A DNA stretch of 64,000 nt from Pseudomonadales bacterium. Lineage in GTDB: Bacteria > Pseudomonadota > Gammaproteobacteria > Pseudomonadales > Azotimanducaceae. The stretch is taken from assembly GCA_012103505.1 (NCBI GenBank), contig WLWP01000001.1, positions 2,232,001-2,296,000 of the forward strand, written 5' to 3'. The notes beneath the pieces were generated by a model. The model was not told where the DNA came from. It did no database searches and saw nothing but the letters and a program-made list of their open reading frames with translations. Below, in pieces: positions 24,067 to 31,767 of this stretch (position 1 is its first letter; each line of letters begins with the position of its first letter). Both the position numbers and the translations under genes were made by a program.

Positions 24067-25347
24067 ATGTTAGAAAACGATACAGTGGCACTCGAAAACC
24101 TCTTAAAGTTAGTAACAGGCACAGCTCTAAAACGCAGAAAATGGCAAGATATTTGCCACGATCTGTTGCGCTACCGGGACGAGGCGACCGTTCTACGCCT
24201 GGCATCTGAGTTACTACAGCGATACGACGATTTCGAAATCTCAGAAAGACAGGCGTTTCTAAACTACCTCCTGCGCGAATTTCGCGTGGATCAACCAGAG
24301 CTCAATGCCGCCATTGAAGCGTACCGTGAAGACCCGAGCCCACTCAATGTACAAGCTATAAACCGAGCCAGCCTACCCAGTCGGCGCAACCTGTTCGAAA
24401 TACTAAACATGTGCCCAGGCGGCACAGAACGATTGTTGGCAATGCGAGTTGATTTGTCTCGATTGACCAAAGATGAACCTGAGCTCAGAGCTGTCGACAG
24501 CGATCTCGAACTACTTTTCCGCAACTGGTTCAATCGAGGCTTTCTAACTCTGCAAAGGATTGATTGGCAGACACCTGCATTTGTGCTCGAAAAACTAATC
24601 GCCTACGAAGCGGTCCACGAAATCAAAGGATGGGACGATCTACGAAGGAGAGTTTCTTCGGGAAGGCGCTGCTATGCGTTTTTTCACCCTGCTTTGCCAA
24701 ACGAACCGATCATTTTCGTTCAGGTCGCTTTGGAAAAAGGTCTCGTTGCTTCCGTCAACGACATTCTCGAAAAACAAACACCAGAACAATCCGACGAACC
24801 ATCTGCAGATACTGCAGTATTTTATTCCATTAGCAATTGCCAACGTGGCTTAGTGGGAATCGCGTTTGGCGACCTACTCATCAAACAAGTCGCTGAACAA
24901 ATATCTTCAGAGTGCCCCCAGATAAAGACATTTGCTACGTTGTCTCCTGTGCCTGGATTGACCCGATGGCTGCAAGACCCGAAGACTGACCTGGATGCAA
25001 ACCAACGATCTCTCATCGAGCAATTACTGACGGCGCCCGGAAATGTGGACCAGGTAACTAACGAAGATGCCAATACAATAGTGCAGCTTTGCGCCGAGTA
25101 CTTGGTCAATCAAAAACGGGGAGTTGCCCCTCTGGATCCTGTTGCTCGATTTCATTTGCGCAATGGCGCACGCTTAGAACGAATAAATTGGGGTGGCGAC
25201 TCTTCAGCCAAAGGACTGAAAGAATCCCTTGGCATATTGGTAAACTATGTCTACGACCTGTCGGCGGTCACTAAGAACCATGAAACTTATGTTTATGATT
25301 CAGGCGTCGTCACAAGCAGCTCAATTAAACAGTTGGCAAAACGTTAG
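24067..25347 (+). CDS. Malonyl-CoA decarboxylase
   Basis: 426 residues, the usual bacterial size. The N-terminal helical domain is followed by the catalytic acetyltransferase-like domain: C-Y-A-F-F-H-P, F-Y-S-I-S-N-C-Q-R-G-L, F-A-T-L-S-P-V-P-G-L and D-P-V-A-R-F-H-L-R-N-G are all conserved (Ser and His of the active site). It converts malonyl-CoA to acetyl-CoA, countering fatty-acid synthesis or serving malonate use. No malonate transporter or synthetase gene is adjacent. The start ATG at 24067 follows a weak ribosome site. Confidence 0.93.
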   Translation: MLENDTVALENLLKLVTGTALKRRKWQDICHDLLRYRDEATVLRLASELLQRYDDFEISERQAFLNYLLREFRVDQPELNAAIEAYREDPSPLNVQAINRASLPSRRNLFEILNMCPGGTERLLAMRVDLSRLTKDEPELRAVDSDLELLFRNWFNRGFLTLQRIDWQTPAFVLEKLIAYEAVHEIKGWDDLRRRVSSGRRCYAFFHPALPNEPIIFVQVALEKGLVASVNDILEKQTPEQSDEPSADTAVFYSISNCQRGLVGIAFGDLLIKQVAEQISSECPQIKTFATLSPVPGLTRWLQDPKTDLDANQRSLIEQLLTAPGNVDQVTNEDANTIVQLCAEYLVNQKRGVAPLDPVARFHLRNGARLERINWGGDSSAKGLKESLGILVNYVYDLSAVTKNHETYVYDSGVVTSSSIKQLAKR

Positions 25348-25512
25348 GGTTGAGTCGCCACGCACTGTTACTCAGACTCCTTCGATCGCCAGATCAGAAC
25401 TCATTTCAACGCCCTTCACTTTGAGCTTTTTTGTTGCATCGAATCCACTTCGAATTGACACTACGAGTTCGGCGACCGTGCGCTACAAGAGGTGCGACAA
25501 CGCGATCATTCC

Positions 25513-26157
25513 ATGGCGAATTATGCTGCCCTTAAACTAGAGAGAGAAAGATTCGGAGTATTCCGACTCATCTATCGTATTGCCATGGATCGGCTGAGTG
25601 GATTTGTCCAACTTTATCAAATTCATTCTCGAAATCTTGCGTCCGGTGCGGTTCCTGAACCCACGCCAGCTAGGGTTGGTTGGGCAACTCACCAGGAACT
25701 AATGCAAGCATCCGGTGAGATACCGTCCGATCTTTCACCTGAATTCGTCCGCACTTCTCTCGCACGAGGTGACAGATGTCTTGCCGCCTTTATCGACAAC
25801 AAGTTAGTGTCTTTTGGGTGGCGTGCTTACACCGATACACCTCATGTCGATGGGGTTTGGATCAGCTTCCGCCCAGGGTATCGCTATGGCTACAAATCAT
25901 TTACCCGTCCTGAGTACCGGGGGCGCCACATCTTGGATCCTAAGTATTCAGATAAATCGGATGTTGATCGAGGGATTAGATATTCAGTGGGTTTCGTCGC
26001 CTCCCACAACTTCCCTTCAAAGTTCAGAGAAAAAAGAATTGGGAGCAATATCATCCATGGACATGCTGGCTACTTTACCCTTTGCGGAAAATTTATTTTC
26101 TTCCACTCTCCTGGCGTTAAGCGAATTGGGTTTGAGTTTTACCTCCCGTCATCCTGA
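25513..26157 (+). CDS. GNAT-like acetyltransferase, tandem paralogue 1
   Basis: 214 residues. First of three tandem paralogues sharing R-F-G, a Y-R-I-x-M-D-R block near residue 20, L-A-R-G-D-R-C-L-A-A-F and S-F-G-W-R-A-Y strands, then Y-K-S-F-T-R-P-E-Y-R-G-R, which fits a GNAT acetyl-CoA loop. The N-acyltransferase fold is likely; the acceptor is unknown. ATG at 25513 was chosen because M-A-N-Y-A-A-L aligns with M-P-D-F-x-A-L of the others. Confidence 0.72.
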   Translation: MANYAALKLERERFGVFRLIYRIAMDRLSGFVQLYQIHSRNLASGAVPEPTPARVGWATHQELMQASGEIPSDLSPEFVRTSLARGDRCLAAFIDNKLVSFGWRAYTDTPHVDGVWISFRPGYRYGYKSFTRPEYRGRHILDPKYSDKSDVDRGIRYSVGFVASHNFPSKFREKRIGSNIIHGHAGYFTLCGKFIFFHSPGVKRIGFEFYLPSS

Positions 26158-26166
26158 TTATTCGTC

Positions 26167-26820
26167 ATGCCAGACTTTCACGCTTTAGGAGAAGAGATCG
26201 ACCGCTTCGGCTGGCTACGTACGGTATACCGCATCGGCATGGACCGTTGTGATTCTTTTCTACAACTTTACGAAATCAACTCGCGCCCATTCGACATTAA
26301 TGCAATACCAACAGCTTCTCCTGCCGACGAAATCCGTTTTGCCACAGAAGACGAGCTACAACGAACGAGCCATGAACTTCCAGATCAGCTACCTAACAAC
26401 TTTCTCCGTGGTGCGTTGGTGCGTGGTGATAAGTGTCTTGCTGCATTCGTCGATGGCAAAATCGTCTCGTTTACCTGGAGAGCTTATGGGGATGCACCCC
26501 ACATCAACAATGTCTGGATCCGGGTAAAAGCCCCATACCGCTACTCCTACAAAGCATATACGCGGCCCGAATATCGTGGGCAACGTATCATGGACGTTAC
26601 CCGATCTGATGCTTACTGCATCAAAAGGGGCAGAACACGAAATATCGGATTCATTGCAACACACAACTTTCCATCACTGCGAAGTAGTTGGCGCAAAGCT
26701 AACCGCGTGCGGCTTGGCTATGCTGGATATTTCACTTTTTTCGGTCGCCATGTTTTTTTTCGAACACCCGGCGTCAAACTAGCAGGATTTGAGTTTGTTG
26801 AATCCCGAAAGGATTCATAG
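26167..26820 (+). CDS. GNAT-like acetyltransferase, tandem paralogue 2
   Basis: 217 residues, starting 9 bp after paralogue 1. It conserves Y-R-I-G-M-D-R, L-V-R-G-D-K-C-L-A-A-F, S-F-T-W-R-A-Y and Y-T-R-P-E-Y-R-G-Q. Divergence from its neighbours is spread along the protein, so the duplication is not recent. Likely co-transcribed with both neighbours. Confidence 0.72.
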   Translation: MPDFHALGEEIDRFGWLRTVYRIGMDRCDSFLQLYEINSRPFDINAIPTASPADEIRFATEDELQRTSHELPDQLPNNFLRGALVRGDKCLAAFVDGKIVSFTWRAYGDAPHINNVWIRVKAPYRYSYKAYTRPEYRGQRIMDVTRSDAYCIKRGRTRNIGFIATHNFPSLRSSWRKANRVRLGYAGYFTFFGRHVFFRTPGVKLAGFEFVESRKDS

Positions 26821-26823
26821 CCA

Positions 26824-27465
26824 ATGCCCGACTTCACAGCCCTGAAACAAGAAGCGCAACGTTTCGGTTGGATTAAAACAGCCTATCGAATAGTGATGGA
26901 TCGACTCGGATCAGTCATGCAGCTATATCAAATTAGCTCACGACTTCTTGACCCTGAAGCGCCACCGCAACCAACGCCTGCAGATCTGCGAATCGCGACT
27001 TACAAAGAGCTACTGGCAGCTGCTGAACAAATGCCTAATCAACTCACTGTAGAGTTCATCGATTCTGCGCTCGCGCGAGGTGACATTTGTTGGGGTGCCT
27101 TCCTAGACGGAAAGATGGTTTCTTTTGGCTGGCGTGCGTACCAATCAACTCCACACACTGAAGACATCTGGGTTCGAGTTCAACCGCCCTTTCGCTACGG
27201 ATACAAATCCTACACCCGTCCGGAGTATCGCGGAATGAGAGTGCGCGACAGCACGAGATCGGACTCCCACTGTGCATCCTTGGGTCGCACCCGCGGGATT
27301 GGCTTCATTGCCACACACAATTTTGCATCTCTGAATCGAAGCAAGCGTCAAACCACTCGTATTTTCCATGGCTATGCCGGTTATCTGATCGTATTCGGCA
27401 AGCCAAGGTTCTTTCGAAGCCTCGGTGTTCGGAAGATTGGCTTCGAATTCTATCTCAACAACTAA
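26824..27465 (+). CDS. GNAT-like acetyltransferase, tandem paralogue 3
   Basis: 213 residues, 3 bp after paralogue 2. It keeps the same blocks: Y-R-I-V-M-D-R, A-R-G-D-I-C-W-G-A-F, S-F-G-W-R-A-Y, Y-T-R-P-E-Y-R-G-M and a C-terminal G-V-R-K-I-G-F-E-F-Y-L. All three end in an almost identical F-F-[HR]-x-x-G-V-[KR] segment. Function unassigned. Confidence 0.72.
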   Translation: MPDFTALKQEAQRFGWIKTAYRIVMDRLGSVMQLYQISSRLLDPEAPPQPTPADLRIATYKELLAAAEQMPNQLTVEFIDSALARGDICWGAFLDGKMVSFGWRAYQSTPHTEDIWVRVQPPFRYGYKSYTRPEYRGMRVRDSTRSDSHCASLGRTRGIGFIATHNFASLNRSKRQTTRIFHGYAGYLIVFGKPRFFRSLGVRKIGFEFYLNN

Positions 27466-27493
27466 AACCAACCGTTGTTCGATTGATCACCGT

Positions 27494-27886
27494 CTAAACA
27501 CCTTCAATCGCGACGATAAAGTTCATTTTCACAGCACCTTCTCTCAGCTTCTTGGCTTCCTGATATTCTTCTGAAAACCAAAACTCTTTCAACGCTCGCA
27601 TCGACGAGAACTTCTCAACAATGATATATCCCGGCTCAGTCCACTCTCCTTCTAGAACCTGGCTATTGTTGATTGTGTTTGATCTACCCAAAATTTCGAT
27701 ACCTGCTTGTTCTGCCAATGGTCATGCGGCTTCGTAGTACGGCTCCATCCCGTCGGGGTTTATTGATTGACCGCTCACGACAATGTATGCAGGTTTTTCT
27801 TGGTTGGCGGCACTGACCAAGTTGATGCCTGATACAGCGAGCACGCCCGCCAAGAAACCCAAACTTAAAAATTTCACTTTATTCAT
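27494..27886 (-). pseudogene. DUF1330 protein gene with an in-frame TGA
   Basis: From ATG at 27886 a signal peptide (F-L-A-G-V-L-A-V-S-G) leads into A-Y-I-V-V-S-G-Q and E-P-Y-Y-E-A-A, then TGA at 27724-27722, then P-L-A-E-Q-A-G-I-E-I-L-G in the same frame to a normal stop at 27494. The two parts together make one complete DUF1330 protein of 130 codons. The TGA probably arose from GGA (Gly) by one change. A TTG just after the stop could start a shorter product of 74 residues without a signal. DUF1330 function is unknown. Confidence 0.75.
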
Positions 27887-27934
27887 ATCGGACCCCTAAC
27901 ACTTTACTAGATGTTGCATCTTCAGAATAAAGGA

Positions 27935-27954
27935 AGCCCGGCGCAAGCCGGGCT
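27935..27954 (-). terminator. Hairpin after the CsgG-like gene
   Basis: A perfect 8-bp stem AGCCCGGC/GCCGGGCT with GCAA loop, about 55 bp after the CsgG-like stop. The T-tract on the minus side is poor (TCCTTTATT), so termination strength is doubtful. Confidence 0.5.
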
Positions 27955-28007
27955 GGTGGAGGGAGTCATGGAAGGATTGGAAGGAAATGGGATGGGAGAG
28001 AAAAATA

Positions 28008-29006
28008 CTATAGATGGACGAAGTCTCCCCGCTTGAGACGATCGCCATTGAGAAGCGTTGCCCGGGCATACCGCTCAGTTACTTCAACAACTTTGATCTG
28101 CCCTACTTCACGTTCGATGGTGTCGAGCAACATGCCTGTCGAAGGATCAACAAGCCGACGTACGACCGTTGAGACTTTCATGAGATCGCCCGCGCGAATA
28201 CCGGAAGCAAGATTGGCATTTAAATAAACCTCGTCTGCATCTGTGCTGGCGATCTGGAAGCGTCGCTCGACGCCTGAATGCAGGTCTTTAGCAATCTTGA
28301 GCACTGCTTGTCCGAGTGCATTGCGCGAAGCAATTCCCATTGGTGACTTCGAGAATGTGTCGCCACCTAAGCTTGCTCGTTCGTAGTCGAGGCCAATCGT
28401 CCAGCCACCAGTCTTGGAGTCTGCCGTTACGCGATGAGAAAATTTCGTCTGTCCGTTCACCGCATCGATGATGCTGATGTCTAAACCGACGTGCGCTTTG
28501 CTACCATTTCGTCCCACACGCAAGCCGAGAGGTGTCTTAGGCAGGGCCATACCTAGCGTGATGCCACCACCCTTTTTGTTGGGCTCGAATTCCGTGATGG
28601 TGCCTTTGATAATAACTTCAGCACCGACTAATCGACCTGCGGTAGGCGCGGACTCGCGATTGACGACACCGGCGAGACCAAGCTCTTGCTCACGCAGTGT
28701 ATTGGAAAGGCCTGTGCGATCGAGCACAACGAAACAGCCAGTGCGTGTGAGTTCGGTCGCCAGCTGAGCCGCAAGTCCGTCACCTACGTTGTAGCCTTCA
28801 AACGCAGCCATCTTGCCCGTGGCATAGAAGCCGTAGATAGCTACTCGAGGCTTAAGAGTGGGGCACTCCATCGCATCGAGCTGTGTCTGAATTTCCTCGG
28901 CAGAAGGGGTTTTGACTCGCTTCTTTTTCGCGTCTGCAAAGCTTGCGAAGCAGGCTAGAGATAGACCGATTGAAGCGAGGAGAATTAGTCTTAGTGATTT
29001 GCTCAT
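28008..29006 (-). CDS. CsgG-like outer-membrane secretion pore protein
   Basis: 332 residues. A signal peptide (L-I-L-L-A-S-I-G-L-S-L-A-C-F-A) is followed by R-V-A-I-Y-G-F near residue 58, G-D-G-L-A-A-Q-L-A-T-E-L, F-V-V-L-D-R-T-G-L, then V-G-A-E-V-I-I-K-G-T-I-T-E-F, the order seen in CsgG/HfaB proteins that form nonameric pores for curli-type export. It is longer than CsgG (about 277) through a C-terminal extension. A clear lipobox is not seen (S-L-A-C), so lipidation is uncertain. An ECF-type promoter motif lies upstream (29039-29071), shared with the repeat-protein genes. Confidence 0.8.
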   Translation of the reverse strand: MSKSLRLILLASIGLSLACFASFADAKKKRVKTPSAEEIQTQLDAMECPTLKPRVAIYGFYATGKMAAFEGYNVGDGLAAQLATELTRTGCFVVLDRTGLSNTLREQELGLAGVVNRESAPTAGRLVGAEVIIKGTITEFEPNKKGGGITLGMALPKTPLGLRVGRNGSKAHVGLDISIIDAVNGQTKFSHRVTADSKTGGWTIGLDYERASLGGDTFSKSPMGIASRNALGQAVLKIAKDLHSGVERRFQIASTDADEVYLNANLASGIRAGDLMKVSTVVRRLVDPSTGMLLDTIEREVGQIKVVEVTERYARATLLNGDRLKRGDFVHL

Positions 29007-29038
29007 TGTCTTTTCCACATCAGTTAATTGGGGTTACT

Positions 29039-29071
29039 TATGGGTCACGAGTAGCGAGTAATCGGTTCAAA
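29039..29071 (-). promoter_or_regulatory. ECF-type promoter motif before the CsgG-like gene
   Basis: Minus strand: TTTGAACC, 15 bp, GTGACCCATA. The same arrangement with the same spacing precedes the ECF sigma gene and both repeat-protein genes. It ends about 32 bp before the ATG. Confidence 0.65.
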
Positions 29072-29087
29072 CTTTTTTGCGAGGAAC

Positions 29088-29111
29088 GAAAAAAGGCGCC
29101 GAAGCGCCTTT
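29088..29111 (-). terminator. Intrinsic terminator after the 116-residue secreted protein gene
   Basis: Stem AAAGGCGC/GCGCCTTT with CGAA loop, followed on the minus strand by TTTTTTTCG. It lies between that gene and the CsgG-like gene. Confidence 0.85.
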
Positions 29112-29139
29112 GCTATTTCCTACTAACTTGACCAGGTCG

Positions 29140-29490
29140 CTATTCAGGCTGACCTTTGGACGCTGCTCTTTCGGGTCCTGCCTGGACCTCTTCGTCGACC
29201 GGGTCCTTGAGCTCACTTGTTTTATCGATGAGTCGTTCGAGGTTTTGCAGCTGCATCTGTTCAAGGTAGACAGAGTTGCCAGCAGTCATTGGGAACACGT
29301 AATAGAGCTTGCCGTTCTGGAGCGGCAGTGCCCGTAACTCGCGCTCGGCCATCAGTCGTTGTACTGATGGGTGAAACCGATATTCGGCAGCGACGACAAA
29401 GCCTTGAATACCAGCGTGTGGCGCAGCGTATGCCTGAGGTAGAACAATCGCTGCGACCACGATGCTCCAAAATAGTAGGAAACGTTTCAT
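29140..29490 (-). CDS. Small secreted protein, possible accessory of the CsgG-like system
   Basis: 116 residues, not recognised. A clear signal peptide (L-F-W-S-I-V-V-A-A-I-V-L-P-Q-A-Y-A) precedes a mature region with Y-Y-V-F-P-M-T and a coiled-coil-like Q-L-Q-N-L-E-R-L, then a polar tail. It overlaps the preceding gene by 4 bp, so the pair is translated together. By size and position it could play a CsgE/CsgF-like role, but no sequence match to them is visible. Confidence 0.65.
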   Translation of the reverse strand: MKRFLLFWSIVVAAIVLPQAYAAPHAGIQGFVVAAEYRFHPSVQRLMAERELRALPLQNGKLYYVFPMTAGNSVYLEQMQLQNLERLIDKTSELKDPVDEEVQAGPERAASKGQPE

Positions 29491-29921
29491 CGTCGTCCTC
29501 CTGGAATCGTGACGAGATCTCGGCCAGCAGACGTGTTGCTGCCGCTGATGTCACCGGAGTTATCACCACAGATCACAACCGTGTTGCCACCGTTACTATC
29601 CACGTCCACATCGAGGCAGCGAAACTGCTGTTCGAAGCGCGTGAGCTGCTGGCGTGTGTCTTGTCGGTACGCTGACACAGAGGGGGAATCTATTGATCGC
29701 GGATTCTGCTGGGTTACCAGACGAACATTGTTTCTCGCTTCGTTTTCGTTCCGCGCACGTTCCTGTTCGATCTGCATACGCAAGTTGTAGATGCGCTGTA
29801 ACTTAAGTTGTTTCACTTCGGCAGGGCTGAGTTGCTTCGTTTCCGCTGTCGCATCAAGGCTGATGAACAGAAGTGACGCTGCGAGAAGTGCTGGGATAGT
29901 CATTAATTGTCGTAGTTTCAT
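29487..29921 (-). CDS. Small secreted protein with an A-G-R-D-L C-terminal motif
   Basis: 144 residues, not recognised. Signal peptide M-T-I-P-A-L-L-A-A-S-L-L-F-I-S, then a charged helical stretch (L-K-L-Q-R-I-Y-N-L-R-M-Q-I-E-Q-E), a Cys pair (C-L-D-V-D-V, V-I-C-G-D) and a G/S/N-rich end with S-N-T-S-A-G-R-D-L. The last motif also occurs near the C-terminus of both E-D-N-D repeat proteins (T-F-A-G-R-D), suggesting a common partner or assembly. Coupled by 4 bp to the next gene. Confidence 0.65.
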   Translation of the reverse strand: MKLRQLMTIPALLAASLLFISLDATAETKQLSPAEVKQLKLQRIYNLRMQIEQERARNENEARNNVRLVTQQNPRSIDSPSVSAYRQDTRQQLTRFEQQFRCLDVDVDSNGGNTVVICGDNSGDISGSNTSAGRDLVTIPGGRR

Positions 29922-29959
29922 GATCGTGTCCTTTTGCGCTAGAGAGTTTTCCGGTTGGT

Positions 29960-29983
29960 GAAAAAGGGGGCCGCAGCCCCCTT
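29960..29983 (-). terminator. Intrinsic terminator after repeat protein 1
   Basis: Stem AAGGGGGC/GCCCCCTT with CGCA loop, followed on the minus strand by TTTCACC. It starts 16 bp after the stop of the E-D-N-D protein gene. Confidence 0.8.
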
Positions 29984-29998
29984 CTGATCACCTCGTCC

Positions 29999-30802
29999 TT
30001 ACTTGCTTACTGATCCGTTCATCACATCAGCGATGCTGTTGCTTGAGTCGCCAGACTGGCCAACTTGTGCCGCTGAGGTCTGATCGACGTCGCCCCATAC
30101 AGTCGCAGAGGTGTTACCAACTGGGCCAAAGACGCCCTTGGGTCCCAAATCTCGACCGGCGAAAGTAGAACCTTGGCTAATCGGACCTGCGCTGCCGCCT
30201 TGCAACATGAGGTTGTTCTGAGGCAACTGGTTGGTGTTGTTGTTGACCATCGAAGGACCGTAGACACGCTGGCTGTCATTGCCTGCGCTGACAACCGTAG
30301 GACCGCCTACAGTGCTAACGGCATGACCGCGAGCTGCGCCAAGTACTGTTGTGTCAGCTTCGTGGCCGGCATCTTGGTCTTGGAACTTGTAAGACGTGAG
30401 CGTTGGTGTGGCGATTTGGAAATCAACCGCTACATCTGTGTCATTGTCTTCTGTGTGCGTGTAATCGTTGTCCTCTGTGACATCATTATCTTCTGTGTGC
30501 TTGTAGACACTGAGATAGTCGTTGTCTTCAGATGTGCGATAGTCGCTTGAGTAGTCGTTGTCTTCTGATGTCACGACAGATGTGGTGACGTCATTGTCTT
30601 CGCTATGCGTTTTGGCAAGCGAGAGCGCAATGTCGTTATCTTCTGTGCGCGTGTATTCAGAACTTCGGTTAAAAGATTCGGATACCTTGATTTGATCGTC
30701 GTCGGAAGCCTGCGATTGCCAGTGTCCATAAGGGTTGGCTTGAGCGGTACCTGCGAAGACCAAGCTGGTTAGAATCAAAGTGGGTGCAAATGTTAATTTC
30801 AT
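29999..30802 (-). CDS. Secreted E-D-N-D repeat protein 1
   Basis: 267 residues, not recognised as a known family. A signal peptide ends A-Q-A, with mature N-P-Y-G-H-W-Q-S. Residues 53-122 hold seven [ST]-E-D-N-D-[IVYT] units spaced mostly 12 apart, alternating with T/S/Y-rich residues. The C-terminal half is Q/N/G-rich (N-N-N-T-N-Q-L-P-Q-N-N, T-F-A-G-R-D-L-G-P-K-G-V-F). This acidic repeat plus Q/N-rich layout suggests a Ca-binding or amyloid-like surface fibre subunit; that is inference. A paralogue lies at 31768-32571. Confidence 0.78.
   Translation of the reverse strand: MKLTFAPTLILTSLVFAGTAQANPYGHWQSQASDDDQIKVSESFNRSSEYTRTEDNDIALSLAKTHSEDNDVTTSVVTSEDNDYSSDYRTSEDNDYLSVYKHTEDNDVTEDNDYTHTEDNDTDVAVDFQIATPTLTSYKFQDQDAGHEADTTVLGAARGHAVSTVGGPTVVSAGNDSQRVYGPSMVNNNTNQLPQNNLMLQGGSAGPISQGSTFAGRDLGPKGVFGPVGNTSATVWGDVDQTSAAQVGQSGDSSNSIADVMNGSVSK
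30437..30646 (-). repeat. Repeat array coding for E-D-N-D units (protein 1)
   Basis: Seven copies of a GAAGACAACGAC-like unit spaced 36-42 bp at first and 18-24 bp at the end, encoding residues 53-122. Synonymous changes differ between units, so the array is under protein-level constraint. Confidence 0.8.
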
Positions 30803-30875
30803 GTCGAACTCCGCTACTTAGGTTTTTGAATTTCGGGGCTTAGTCCCTTTAGGAAGAGTCTTGGCCGCCTTACAA

Positions 30876-30908
30876 GATGAGTAACGGGGGGTAAGAAAAA
30901 GGTTCAAA
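30876..30908 (-). promoter_or_regulatory. ECF-type promoter motif before repeat protein 1
   Basis: Minus strand: TTTGAACC, 15 bp, GTTACTCATC. It ends 73 bp before the ATG. Only two bases separate its second box from that of the ECF operon (GTGACTCATC) and of the other repeat gene. Confidence 0.68.
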
Positions 30909-30944
30909 GAAAATTAACAGCTACAGAGAGAAGGCAAGAGGTAG

Positions 30945-30971
30945 GAAAAATGGCGGGGTAAGAACCCCGCC
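30945..30971 (-). terminator. Intrinsic terminator after the outer-membrane barrel gene
   Basis: Stem GGCGGGGT/ACCCCGCC with AAGA loop and a minus-strand T run (ATTTTTCC). It overlaps the region just after the barrel gene's stop. Confidence 0.8.
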
Positions 30972-30983
30972 GCCTAGACGTGT

Positions 30984-31577
30984 TTAGAACTGGAAGCGTA
31001 CCCCCGCGTTCCAGGTAGTCACATCATCACCAAGATTCACGCCCGCACCGAGCGCGAAATTTTCGGTCAGGTAGTAGCGCGCACCAAGGTTAAACGAAGT
31101 GTCATCGCCGCTGTCATCTAGATCGACATAGCTCACACCACCTTCAAGCTCGAAGGACTCGCTTAGCTTGCCGCGCAAACCAATACCTACCGAATAGCCG
31201 TCGTCGTCTGCATCACCGAAAGGCGTATCGAGCTTGGCATCGACATAACCCAACCGGCCGACGATATCGACATTGTCTGCGATGGGTGCATGGGCACCAA
31301 AACCAACTGTCCATTGGTCAAGATCTACGCCGCCGTCAAACTCAAGCGTGCCATAGCCTGCATGCAAGAATGTGGATTCTCCAATAGCGACTGAACCTGC
31401 GACCGCGATGCCATCACCATCGATATCCAAGCCGTCATCAATCTCTGAATCGACGTAGACTGCATCGATGTAGTTGTAGCTTAAGCCCTCGTCGGCCATC
31501 GCCACCGTACTCATCGCGCTCACAGCTAGGCCAACGGCCAACGGCAAGGCGAGTCTTTTTCTATCAAGTATCTTCAT
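30984..31577 (-). CDS. Small outer-membrane beta-barrel protein
   Basis: 197 residues from ATG at 31577; an upstream in-frame start would give an unlikely N-terminus. A signal peptide ends V-A-M-A. The mature part alternates polar and hydrophobic residues in about eight strands and ends with the terminal aromatic signature R-F-Q-F, as in OmpX/OmpW-like barrels. Surface loops are rich in Asp (D-G-D-G, D-A-D-D-D-G), which may bind cations. It lies between two paralogous repeat-protein genes, so a role in the same surface system is plausible. Confidence 0.78.
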   Translation of the reverse strand: MKILDRKRLALPLAVGLAVSAMSTVAMADEGLSYNYIDAVYVDSEIDDGLDIDGDGIAVAGSVAIGESTFLHAGYGTLEFDGGVDLDQWTVGFGAHAPIADNVDIVGRLGYVDAKLDTPFGDADDDGYSVGIGLRGKLSESFELEGGVSYVDLDDSGDDTSFNLGARYYLTENFALGAGVNLGDDVTTWNAGVRFQF

Positions 31578-31721
31578 AACTTCTCCAAAAGTAGATTTTG
31601 ATATTGCCAGTCTGCTTTTTCTTTTCGTTTGTAGATCGAGCAATGAGGCGAGTATGGGGAGATGAACCTGAATCAATTCTTAACACGGTCGATAGATCTG
31701 GGTTATTCACGCCCGTAAACG

Positions 31722-31746
31722 AAAAAACCCCGCCGGAGCGGGGTTT
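31722..31746 (-). terminator. Intrinsic terminator after repeat protein 2
   Basis: Perfect 9-bp stem AAACCCCGC/GCGGGGTTT with a CGGA loop and TTTTTTC on the minus strand. Confidence 0.9.
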
Positions 31747-31767
31747 GAGAGAGGAAAGTAAGGAAGC

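Noticed and set aside
27722-27724. TGA as a selenocysteine codon in the DUF1330 gene
   Set aside because: DUF1330 proteins are not known selenoproteins and I see no convincing hairpin directly after the codon; a point mutation is simpler.
30437-30646. CRISPR-like array
   Set aside because: The units are short, coding, and vary at synonymous positions; spacing follows the protein repeat.
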